From assembly GCA_945641355.1 (NCBI GenBank), contig CALZEQ010000020.1, forward strand, positions 1-52,563: DNA of 52,563 nucleotides. The letters are read 5' to 3'. Of this stretch, positions 35,788 to 43,106 are shown piece after piece (position 1 is the stretch's first letter; each line of letters starts with the position of its first letter). Made by a program: the position numbers and the translations under genes. The notes below the pieces were generated by a model. It was given only the letters and a program-made list of their open reading frames with translations, made no database searches and was not told where the DNA came from. The stretch is from an uncultured Mediterranea sp. Its GTDB lineage: Bacteria > Bacteroidota > Bacteroidia > Bacteroidales > Bacteroidaceae.

Positions 35788-37170
35788 ATGGACACCAATC
35801 AGATAACCCCCTTTGACTACGTGCGGTTCGACCGTCAGATGAATACCTTTCTGCACATGATACAGGTGCTTGTTGAGGGATGGGAAGACTATGGCACGCA
35901 GGAACTGACATTCGACATCCTTTCGCTCTCCGCCAAGGCTGCCCGTCTCTGCCTGATGTCTGATGAAGATTTCTCGCTGCAGAACAGTGACATCACAAGA
36001 AGCAGAAAGCTGATGAACCTGCATTATCGGATGACGATGGAGCTGCTGATAGAGCAACAGCTCGTTCCTAAAATGAAGGATGCCATTCAGCGGATTCAGA
36101 CAACCGGTCGTTTGGAAGGGGTGAAATGGCCGGCTGTGACCACCGATATCATCCAGATGCTGCCCCTGCTTGATGGTGCTGATGGAGATACGGACGGACA
36201 TACATTCAGTGACTTGACCGATTCTGTCAGATTGATAGAGAAGGCACTGCAGCAGCAGGAGAAACCTACCGTCCTACCGGAAATGCAGTCGGCTGAACGG
36301 ATGTGGCATCTGATGAATCTGTTTGTGCGTACCGCCTATCTGCTGTTCCACTTCCAACGTGCTGAAATCTTGTGTGGCAGCAGCCTGGAGGACGAAGAGT
36401 TGGAGCGCCTTTTCTTGGGATGTATCCAGCGATGTGCCGAATCAGAAAAGGGTCGGTACGAGTTGGAGCTCTATTGGGAGGGGTTGCAGTTCGACTGTGC
36501 AGGAAGTCCGTTGACGGTTGAGAAACTTCAACTGGCACGTCGGGTGCTACGTGCTGAAGTGCCCAAAAACATGCAACTCTGCTTTATCCGTCATGCCGAC
36601 AATCCGCTTGCCATGGCCAAGGAGTACGTAGGGTTGCTGCAGGCCGGGGTGACCATCAGTGAGGAGGAACTCGATTCCTTCTTGATGGCTGTTGCCAAGT
36701 GGCAGCTCGTCGGGCAGGAAATCTATCGTATCGAACATCCCCAGGCTATTGAACCGCCTCTTTACAACGAGGTGTTTCGGACGGCCCTTAATGGGGAAAC
36801 CATTGATATGCACCGGCTAAAGGAGTGTATCGGGCAGATGATCCGACACATCAAACGCAAGAACCATTGGTTCGCCTTGTGGTGTGTGCTGAAGCATCAC
36901 AATCTCATTGCAGACCCTTCGTTCGAAGGCTTTGCCCGTCAGATGATGCATCCCGACTGGTTTGCCTGTGTCGACGAACATATCAGGTTCTCGGGTGATA
37001 CCTTGCGCGAGTATAACGGCTATTTCACACAGCGGGATTATAAGGCCTGGACCCAACAGAGCTACCAGTATTACCGGAGCATGAACAACAAAAAGAAGTG
37101 GTCGCCCCACCTGTGCGACCACATGCTGCGTATCATTATTGACATGGAAGAGGATTATCGGAAGGTCTGA
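35788..37170 (+). CDS. Unknown 460-residue protein of the VapE-like cassette
   Basis: I do not recognise the family. The protein is soluble, with no signal peptide or membrane segments, mostly helical, and rich in Leu, Gln and charged residues. The N-terminal half (DVRFDRQMNTF-like helices, residues 1-130) is separated from the rest by an acidic linker (DGADGDTDGHTF). The C-terminal part (RHIKRKNHWFALWCVLKHHNLI, then YKAWTQQSYQYYRSM) is dense in Trp and Tyr. It is convergent with the DUF6078-like gene, and their ends overlap by 35 bp. It lies inside a cassette bounded by TPR-gene copies. Confidence 0.7.
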   Translation: MDTNQITPFDYVRFDRQMNTFLHMIQVLVEGWEDYGTQELTFDILSLSAKAARLCLMSDEDFSLQNSDITRSRKLMNLHYRMTMELLIEQQLVPKMKDAIQRIQTTGRLEGVKWPAVTTDIIQMLPLLDGADGDTDGHTFSDLTDSVRLIEKALQQQEKPTVLPEMQSAERMWHLMNLFVRTAYLLFHFQRAEILCGSSLEDEELERLFLGCIQRCAESEKGRYELELYWEGLQFDCAGSPLTVEKLQLARRVLRAEVPKNMQLCFIRHADNPLAMAKEYVGLLQAGVTISEEELDSFLMAVAKWQLVGQEIYRIEHPQAIEPPLYNEVFRTALNGETIDMHRLKECIGQMIRHIKRKNHWFALWCVLKHHNLIADPSFEGFARQMMHPDWFACVDEHIRFSGDTLREYNGYFTQRDYKAWTQQSYQYYRSMNNKKKWSPHLCDHMLRIIIDMEEDYRKV

Positions 37171-37570
37171 CAAGAACCTCCTGATACTGATAGCAATCGA
37201 ACCCGACCGACGGATTGCCGCCTTTCTTACGGAATATTTCCAACAGCTGTTCCTGAAGAAGCGGTTCGATGGGATACGCTCCCCGTTTGTATCGGTAGTA
37301 CTTCGTCTCACTGCTGAACGGCAGCTCTGTGTAGAAACGGCTGGCTGCACTTACCGGCAACGTCTGATACAGGTTACAGAAGCCGTATGCCATTCGCCAT
37401 TGCTGACTTACCAGCCGATGTTCACATCCCTGTTCGTCGGGTTTCAGCTTTTTCGGATTCAAGGTCTCGTAACTTTCGGCATCCTCTTCTGCTTCTTGAA
37501 ATCGTTTGTAACGGACACACTGGCCGCTCATCTTACAACTTTTTATCGGACAAACAATATGCTCTTTCAT
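37136..37570 (-). CDS. DUF6078-like cysteine protein
   Basis: The 144 residues have several spaced cysteines at the start (CPIKSCKMSGQCVRYKR), a later Cys-His (QGCEHRL) and a conserved basic core KYYRYKRGAYPIEPLLQEQLLEIF. The layout agrees with what I recall of the Bacteroidetes family DUF6078, found beside VapE-like genes; the assignment is from memory of pattern, not a search. It may bind zinc. Its start is preceded by GTTTAACTAAAACC, like the leader of the VapE-like gene. Its 3' end overlaps the convergent gene by 35 bp. Confidence 0.65.
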   Translation of the reverse strand: MKEHIVCPIKSCKMSGQCVRYKRFQEAEEDAESYETLNPKKLKPDEQGCEHRLVSQQWRMAYGFCNLYQTLPVSAASRFYTELPFSSETKYYRYKRGAYPIEPLLQEQLLEIFRKKGGNPSVGFDCYQYQEVLVRPSDNPLPCQ

Positions 37571-37619
37571 CTTCTTTTGGTTTTAGTTAAACAATTGCAT
37601 CATATAGGTATTCGGGTAG

Positions 37620-37706
37620 CTGTCACGCCGTTGACAGTCTGTTTTCATCCGCTTGCAGCCTCACTGTCAGCGTACTGCAGTACCACTGTCAGCCTACTGA
37701 CAGTGG
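37620..37706. repeat. Palindromic iterons upstream of the DUF6078-like gene
   Basis: Three related sites are present. CTGTCA-N6-TGACAG is at 37620-37637. CACTGTCAGCGTACTG is at 37662-37677. The perfect palindrome CCACTGTCAG-CCTA-CTGACAGTGG is at 37683-37706. The last two form a direct repeat with 22-bp period (15 of 16 bases). They lie 50-136 bp before the gene start and look like binding sites for a dimeric protein. Confidence 0.7.
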
Positions 37707-37830
37707 ATTCGGAGTCGGTTGTCGGGTTGATGGAAGTGCCTGGATGGTGCGTTTTACCCTACATCCTACACCAAAGCCGTTCAAGTAACTGATTACAAAC
37801 GAGATGAGTTCGTACAGACCTATTCGGCTC

Positions 37831-37847
37831 CTACATCACCCTACACC
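37831..37847 (+). repeat. Left inverted repeat flanking the VapE-like gene
   Basis: CTACATCACCCTACACC matches, in inverted orientation, 16 of 17 bases of the site at 39093-39109. A shorter related copy, ACCCTACATCCTACACC, is at 37756-37772. Confidence 0.6.
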
Positions 37848-37852
37848 TCATA

Positions 37853-39052
37853 TCATCCTTGTAGGGCAATCAACTGATAGGTTTGCCCGGCTTTGGTGCG
37901 TTTGGTTTGGCATCCTAAGCTCTTCAGCGATTGCCCGATTCTTACTTTGGTTCCATTCCCGACCGGCAGATAGGGATATTGCATCAGCAGTCGTTCGCAG
38001 ATGTCACCCATTTTCATCCAGTCGCCCTGCTCGTTTTCTGCCGGTATGCGCAGACAAGCGTTGAGCATCACTTCCAGATTTTCCGTTTGCTGATAAGGGG
38101 CATTCGCCTTTTGTATGCGTGCCGTCTCCTCGTTGCTGAACCAATAGGGTGTTTGCTGCGTACACAGTTCATACATGACCTGCGCGTAGAGTTGCGGATA
38201 ATCGATTGATGCCTGATTGTCTATCAACCCTCCATCGGCAATGCGCAGGCAGAGGAATCGACGGCTGCCGGTCGGGTCACAGAGAGGGCGTGGATTGTTG
38301 GTGGTGGCAATAAATGAAGCAAAGCGCAACCTCTCTTCCTGACATCTGCCGAAGATGGGGCGTCCGTTCACCTTGACGCGCGAAAGGGTCTGCTTCAGCT
38401 TTCCTTGTTGCGACTCTTTCATGTTGGCAAATTCGTCAATGTTTACCAACAGATTGTGTGTCAAAGCCATGTCACTATCGAATTTGTTGCTGAAATTGAT
38501 GTGGTCCAGATAGTAGACACGTAATTCCGGAGGTAACAACCGATAGACAAACGTACTCTTGCCGCACCCTTGAGCTCCGATGAGGATAGGTACACACTCG
38601 TTGCCATGCTGTGTATCCAGATGCAGCCAATGTGCTACGGCCGACCGTAGCCACGTGGCACACCATCCCAGATGTTCGGAGGTGATTCCGGGCAGACGGC
38701 TGAAAAGATGGGCTACATGATTCTTCCCGTCCCATTGGGGTAATCCCTTCAAATAGTTTTCTATGGGATTGAATACCTCTACAGCATCTGACAGGATGTA
38801 CTCCTCAATCTCTTTGCGCGGAGATTTATTTCCTCCGATTCCCTCTTTTTTAGCCCTACGGACGATGGAGTTCAACCGTTCTTCCGTCATGCTGTACCAT
38901 ACTTCGCACGGATTCTCTTTCACCTCCGTTTTGCCGCTAAGTATGTTTTTACGAAATTCATACTTCTCTTCCAGATAGCTCTCTACTTCGTAGACGGCCT
39001 TCTGATTTTGTGTCATAGCTGACAACTCGTTCACGCACTCCTTTTGATTCAT
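37853..39052 (-). CDS. VapE/VirE-like P-loop ATPase
   Basis: The 399 residues carry an SF3-helicase-like core. WLRSAVAHWLHLD is followed by Walker A GAQGCGKSTFVYRLL, Walker B LLVNIDEFANM, and an arginine/sensor stretch FIATTNNPRPLCDPTGSRRFLC, as in the virulence-associated E family. The C-terminal ~80 residues (GDWMKMGDICERLL ... KSLGCQTKRTKAGQTYQL) form a winged-helix-like DUF3874-type tail. Such proteins come from mobile elements and act as primase- or helicase-like initiators. The usual N-terminal primase part is absent. It lies between inverted repeats and upstream of the DUF6078-like gene. Confidence 0.85.
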   Translation of the reverse strand: MNQKECVNELSAMTQNQKAVYEVESYLEEKYEFRKNILSGKTEVKENPCEVWYSMTEERLNSIVRRAKKEGIGGNKSPRKEIEEYILSDAVEVFNPIENYLKGLPQWDGKNHVAHLFSRLPGITSEHLGWCATWLRSAVAHWLHLDTQHGNECVPILIGAQGCGKSTFVYRLLPPELRVYYLDHINFSNKFDSDMALTHNLLVNIDEFANMKESQQGKLKQTLSRVKVNGRPIFGRCQEERLRFASFIATTNNPRPLCDPTGSRRFLCLRIADGGLIDNQASIDYPQLYAQVMYELCTQQTPYWFSNEETARIQKANAPYQQTENLEVMLNACLRIPAENEQGDWMKMGDICERLLMQYPYLPVGNGTKVRIGQSLKSLGCQTKRTKAGQTYQLIALQG

Positions 39053-39409
39053 AAGCTAACAATTCTTTTGGTTAAACATATTGTCTCCTGCAGGTGTGGG
39101 GTGATGTAGAGTGGTGTAGGCTTTCTTGTAGAAGAATGCTTATAACTTCTAATTATACAGCAACTTGTGCGCCATTGGTGCAGGGTGCAGCCTTTATCTG
39201 CAAATTCTCTTCATTACCTCACAATGCTTTTGGCGATACAAAGATGCTTCTGCCTCTTACCTTTCTCCAAATTTTCCCTGCAAAGGACGCCGGGAAATGA
39301 CAGGAAATGGGGAAATCTGTGGAAGGCACAGGGAAAAGAGTGGGGAAAAGTTGGAATCCTTCAAAACTCGAAGCCTGATGACGTATAGGAGGACGGTGCA
39401 GGCTCGGAA
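39053..39409. other. Intergenic stretch between VapE-like and TPR genes
   Basis: No gene is seen. It holds the right inverted repeat (39093-39109), a G/A-rich string of GGGAAA-type units at about 39293-39352 (GGGAAATG, GGGGAAAT, GGGAAAAG, GGGGAAAAG) and the 19-base flank shared with the TPR remnant (39399-39417). No clear promoter for the VapE-like gene was found. Confidence 0.5.
39093..39109 (-). repeat. Right inverted repeat flanking the VapE-like gene
   Basis: On the minus strand CTACATCACCCCACACC matches 16 of 17 bases with 37831-37847. A further half-copy, CCTACACCACTC, follows on the same strand at 39120-39109. Confidence 0.6.
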
Positions 39410-40525
39410 TTATTCGCCGCGGAAGAAACGTTCTACCTTCAACGCTTTCAGCCGCTCCTCCGCCTCGGTGAGGAGCTTGGCGTACTTTTGTTCCTCTCCA
39501 CTCTTCCTGACGGCTTCCACAAACCGGCGTGTGTAGCGTTCTTCGTTGGCCTCGTCGTGCATCATGTAGTAGGTATAGGCAATCTGATAGAGGTATTTCC
39601 ACTTGGTGGGATTCAGTTCCAGCACCTTCTCGTAGCAGGGCAGGGCCGCCTTGAAATCACGATACATAGTATGGGTATCTCCCAGCGTCCCCCACAGGGT
39701 GGTAAGAAGTTGCGGGTCGGGTTGCAGTTTGGCAATCGCCTCCTTGATGTCGGCTATCCCCTGCTCTTTATCCCCCATCTGGCAGCGCAACATACCCAGT
39801 TGCCCCAGTATGATGGCGTTGCTTCCCTGACTCAGTTCGCAGGCGTGCTTCAGCCGTTCGTGCGCTTTCCAGAGGGCACCGTCCTCTTGTGAGCGGAGGT
39901 AGCTCATGCCAAGGTAATAGTTATTGCTTGCATCGTCATTGCCTGCCGCTATCACCTCCTCGTAGAGGGCGATGGCCGACTCATAAACCTGCATCTCGTA
40001 GTAGGTATAGGCTCGCAGCGCGTTGATGATAAGGTTGGTGGAATCGTTCTGTGCATAGTTTTCCAGATAGTAGATGGCATAGACAGGTTCGTTCAGCTTG
40101 AGGTAGTTCTGTGCCAACGTGAAGGTGTTGCTGTAGTTCTCCACATCGCGTTCGGCCACGATTTTGCGATATACATTGGCAGAGTCCAGCTTCTCTATCT
40201 TTTCGTAGCCGCGAGCTATCTGTTGCAGGTCTTCGTCCAGCGAATCAGGATAGAGCAGCTGTTGGCTCAGGCAGATACTCTGTCTGAAGTAACCTCGCTG
40301 GAAAAGACAGCGAGAGATGTCACGACGAATGGTATCCGTCGGATGAAGCTGTAGGGCCGTTTCGTAGTGAGCAAGCGCACGCCCCACCGAGGAGCGACGT
40401 TCGCAACGCTGCGCCTCCTCGTAGTGCTGCTGCCAGGTCAGAGTCGTGTCTACAGCCTGCTGTACACAGGGATAAGCCGGCAGCGTGACAAACAGGATTA
40501 TGAAAAGAAAAACAATACGGTTCAT
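39410..40525 (-). CDS. Exported TPR-repeat protein
   Basis: The 371 residues from MNRIVFLFIILFVTLPAYP have a signal peptide. They continue with eight or so helix-pair repeats of TPR type (ALAHYETALQLHPTD, AIALYEEVIAAGNDDASNNYYLGMSY, ALPCYEKVLELNPTKWKYLYQIAYTYY). TPR proteins hold protein-protein interactions; it is probably periplasmic. The start at 40525 was chosen because the longer frame runs into the upstream gene's end and lacks a signal. It is third in the operon with BlaI- and M56-type genes (47-nt gap) and may work with that sensor. Part of its 3' end is duplicated at 35562-35636. Confidence 0.8.
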   Translation of the reverse strand: MNRIVFLFIILFVTLPAYPCVQQAVDTTLTWQQHYEEAQRCERRSSVGRALAHYETALQLHPTDTIRRDISRCLFQRGYFRQSICLSQQLLYPDSLDEDLQQIARGYEKIEKLDSANVYRKIVAERDVENYSNTFTLAQNYLKLNEPVYAIYYLENYAQNDSTNLIINALRAYTYYEMQVYESAIALYEEVIAAGNDDASNNYYLGMSYLRSQEDGALWKAHERLKHACELSQGSNAIILGQLGMLRCQMGDKEQGIADIKEAIAKLQPDPQLLTTLWGTLGDTHTMYRDFKAALPCYEKVLELNPTKWKYLYQIAYTYYMMHDEANEERYTRRFVEAVRKSGEEQKYAKLLTEAEERLKALKVERFFRGE

Positions 40526-40572
40526 ACAACAATGTGATTGGAATTGGACTGGAGGATAATTTAGCATATGTC

Positions 40573-41913
40573 TTATATCTTCTCTTGGACTTTGCCTTGC
40601 AGGCTGAACACCACAGGGAGCGTGTACTGCACATTCACCGGTTGCCCTTTCTGCTTGCCGGGTCTCCATCGGGGCATGGAATTCACTACACGGAGAGCCT
40701 CCTCATCGAGCAGCGGATCCACCCTACGCAGCAGTTGTACGTCTTGAAGACACCCCTCTTTGTTGACGACAAACTGCACCAGCACACGACCCTGCATCCC
40801 TTTGGCCATGGCCTCAGCAGGATAGTTCGTGTTCGTCATCAGGAATTTCAGCAAGGCATCATACCCTCCGGGGAATTGCGGCATCTCCTCCACCACGTCA
40901 TATACACCGTCGGTGCCTTTCTTCATCCGTTTATCGGCAGTGGGTATCGGCTCCTTCATCACCACCACCTTATCGGTGCGTTGTGCTGAGGAAGTCACCC
41001 GTTTTTTCTCCTGTTGAGCAGCTTTTACAGCCCATACATCGGCATTGATTACCAGCGACATCAGGACGCACAGGGGCAAGAAGAACAAACACTTCAGATA
41101 GCCTGCCCTGCAGCTTCTTTTCTTGTTCATCATATTAATTCGTTTTTTTAGGGGTGAAACATTGAAGTGATTATAGAGGTTGGAAAGAGCCATGGGACAG
41201 GAAAGTGCCAACAGATGAACCTGGTACAGCTTGCGGTTGTACCCCCGAGCTAACACATGCGCATCGGCCAGATATTCCAGATTGCTGCGTACTTCGCGCT
41301 TCATCAACCAAACGATGGGGTTGAACCAACAGACGATGCAGTGTAGTTCGCTGAGCAATACATCAACAGAGTGACGCTGACGCACATGGGCCAGTTCGTG
41401 ATCCAGTATCTCCTCTTGCTCCTCGGGGGTATGCAGCGAGGGATGCATGAAAATCCAGCCGAAGAAGGAGAAAGGCGTCTGTGGCCTCTGGGGTACATAG
41501 AGCTTTATCCCTTTCATATAGCGTGCAGTACTGCGGACCCGTAGACGGCAGATGGCTGCAAGCTGCACGAAGAGTCGTATTAGCAGAAACATCATTCCGG
41601 CAAGATAGCCTCCCCAAAGCAGCAGTTCGCTCCAGGCCATAGAGAACCACACTCCCTTTTCCGTAGCAGCAGGGGGAGCAACCGACAAATCGATGAGCCC
41701 CATATTGATGTAGAAGGACGCTACGACCTCATTCCCCTCGTGCCACAGGTTCGGTTGTGCCAACGGAAGAAGCCAACCCGCAGCATAGATACCCATAAGG
41801 ATGAAACGCTTCCAACGGAAGAAGGTATCACAGCGCAGCAACAGCATGTAGAGTCCAAAGAGCAACGTACATACCAGATTGACTTTCAGCAGGTAGGTCG
41901 TCATCGTATCCAT
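40573..41913 (-). CDS. M56 (BlaR1-type) peptidase fused to a TonB C-terminal domain
   Basis: The 446 residues have four membrane segments in the first ~290 residues and the M56 zinc motif HELAH (residues 172-176, ILDHELAHVRQRHSVD) with a downstream NLEYLADAHVL. After a periplasmic linker, the last ~100 residues are a TonB domain (MPQFPGGYDALLKFL ... GRVLVQFVVNKEGCLQDV). BlaR1-like peptidases sense outside signals and lead to cleavage of the partner BlaI repressor. The TonB domain replaces the usual penicillin-binding domain, a common Bacteroidetes form. Its start is 5 nt after the BlaI stop. Confidence 0.9.
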   Translation of the reverse strand: MDTMTTYLLKVNLVCTLLFGLYMLLLRCDTFFRWKRFILMGIYAAGWLLPLAQPNLWHEGNEVVASFYINMGLIDLSVAPPAATEKGVWFSMAWSELLLWGGYLAGMMFLLIRLFVQLAAICRLRVRSTARYMKGIKLYVPQRPQTPFSFFGWIFMHPSLHTPEEQEEILDHELAHVRQRHSVDVLLSELHCIVCWFNPIVWLMKREVRSNLEYLADAHVLARGYNRKLYQVHLLALSCPMALSNLYNHFNVSPLKKRINMMNKKRSCRAGYLKCLFFLPLCVLMSLVINADVWAVKAAQQEKKRVTSSAQRTDKVVVMKEPIPTADKRMKKGTDGVYDVVEEMPQFPGGYDALLKFLMTNTNYPAEAMAKGMQGRVLVQFVVNKEGCLQDVQLLRRVDPLLDEEALRVVNSMPRWRPGKQKGQPVNVQYTLPVVFSLQGKVQEKI

Positions 41914-41918
41914 GGCAT

Positions 41919-42284
41919 TCAGTCCTTGTCATCTTGCTCCATGCTGCGGAGAATCTCCTTCAGCTCCTCGGCACTGATTTTCTGTTCGCGGGCAAAAAAG
42001 GTCACCATCTCTTTGTAGGAGTTGGCAAAATAGTCGTTGACGAATCGTGACATGAAGTTGCGCTTGTAGTCACTCCTCTCTACACGTGGATAGTAATAAT
42101 AGGTATTGCCTTTTTGCAAGGCTTTGACAAACCCTTTCCGCTCCAGATTTTTCACGACCGAAGCCAATGTGGTATAAGGCGGTTTTGGATTGTCCATACA
42201 ACCCAAAATCTCCTTCACGCAGCAGTTCTTCAGTTCCCAGATGCATCGCATCACCTCTTCCTCTTGTTTGGTCAGTTTCTCCAT
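41919..42284 (-). CDS. BlaI/MecI/CopY family repressor
   Basis: The 121 residues from the ATG at 42284 (a GTG two codons upstream is open too) have a winged-helix N-terminal half (KLTKQEEEVMRCIWEL, PYTTLASVVKNLERKGFV). A dimerisation tail follows (FVNDYFANSYKEMVTFF). It represses its own operon with the M56-TonB and TPR genes and is inactivated through the M56 partner. Two inverted repeats upstream, one across the -7 element, are its likely operators. Confidence 0.92.
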   Translation of the reverse strand: MEKLTKQEEEVMRCIWELKNCCVKEILGCMDNPKPPYTTLASVVKNLERKGFVKALQKGNTYYYYPRVERSDYKRNFMSRFVNDYFANSYKEMVTFFAREQKISAEELKEILRSMEQDDKD

Positions 42285-42311
42285 ACTCACACGACTTTAG
42301 TTTTACTACCG

Positions 42312-42386
42312 CAAAACTACGAATATATCGTAAACATCACAAATATAAGAGACTAAATAATATTAAAAACTACGATATTTCCGTAG
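42312..42386 (-). promoter_or_regulatory. blaI operon promoter with two likely BlaI operators
   Basis: On the minus strand the -33 TTTG (42343-42340) and -7 TAGTTTTG (42319-42312) are 20 nt apart. The inverted repeat TACGA-ATATA-TCGTA (42318-42332) overlaps the -7 element. A second, CTACG-N7-CGTAG (42370-42386), lies upstream. Both share TACG...CGTA. Confidence 0.7.
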
Positions 42387-42500
42387 ATAGAGTGTGGTCA
42401 GCATAGTTTATGGAAGTCTGCATGAAGGATATGGATATAACGGGTGTATAACTATTTCTTCCCCCTACCAACTCAATAGAGTCCACACAGAATGAACAAG

Positions 42501-42523
42501 GCGCCCGACATGGCCACGGGCGC
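42501..42523 (-). terminator. GC-rich hairpin after the lipoprotein gene
   Basis: The perfect 7-bp arms GCGCCCG / CGGGCGC have a 9-base loop, 7 nt past the stop of the lipoprotein gene. There is no T-run. Confidence 0.55.
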
Positions 42524-42529
42524 GCATTT

Positions 42530-43033
42530 CTATTTCCTATGGAGGATGCTGAACAGAGCGTGACCGTCGTTGTACATCTCACAGCAGTTCTTGCTCCTCT
42601 TCTTGAGATAGAGACGCTCATCCCAATCCGTATCGCCGTTCTCCTTAAGAAAGGTGAAGTCGATACAGAAGTCATACCACAGGCCGGTCTCGCCGCCATA
42701 CTCCTTTACCGTATAGCGGAACTCACTCATGATGTAGGGTGTATAGGTAGGACTGCTCCCTTGGCTGTTTACCCACAAGCCCGTGCCATCTGCCTTGAAG
42801 GTCCAGGTGTAGCTGCCGGGGTTGCCGGTGGGCTGGTGGGTAATCACGTCAATCTCATCCGTGCTCCATGAGCCTGTGATGTAATCGGTATAGTCCTGAA
42901 AGTCGTCATCATCCTGGCAGGATGTGAACGCAATCAGAGAGAAGAGGAAGAGTGCACAGGCTACAGCCTGACTTTTCAGAATAGCATTTCTGATAATCTG
43001 CGCACGACGCAGATGTTTAGTTTCATGTTTCAT
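42530..43033 (-). CDS. Lipoprotein of unknown function
   Basis: The 167 residues have a long N-terminal charged region, then a signal ending in the lipobox FTSC followed by QDDDD, an acidic start typical of surface-exposed Bacteroidetes lipoproteins. The mature part is short and beta-rich (ITGSWSTDEIDV, GSYTWTFKADGTGLWV, YTVKEYGGE, LFSILHRK), like a small lipocalin-like or DUF-type beta barrel. Function is unknown. Its promoter carries the AraC-type motif, so it is probably controlled by the adjacent AraC protein. Confidence 0.75.
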   Translation of the reverse strand: MKHETKHLRRAQIIRNAILKSQAVACALFLFSLIAFTSCQDDDDFQDYTDYITGSWSTDEIDVITHQPTGNPGSYTWTFKADGTGLWVNSQGSSPTYTPYIMSEFRYTVKEYGGETGLWYDFCIDFTFLKENGDTDWDERLYLKKRSKNCCEMYNDGHALFSILHRK

Positions 43034-43060
43034 AAATCCTTTGCTTTATAAATACGGCCG

Positions 43061-43106
43061 CAAAGGTAGGCCTACTCCAAACATCGCAGTTGTATAAAAC
43101 GGACAT
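43061..43106 (-). promoter_or_regulatory. Lipoprotein promoter with AraC-type operator motif
   Basis: On the minus strand the -7 TACCTTTG is at 43068-43061. Twenty-two nt upstream is ATGTCCGTTTTATACA (43106-43091). It is the same as the site before the DJ-1/VOC operon (6217-6202) except for one base. It starts 1 nt after the stop of the AraC gene. Confidence 0.6.
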
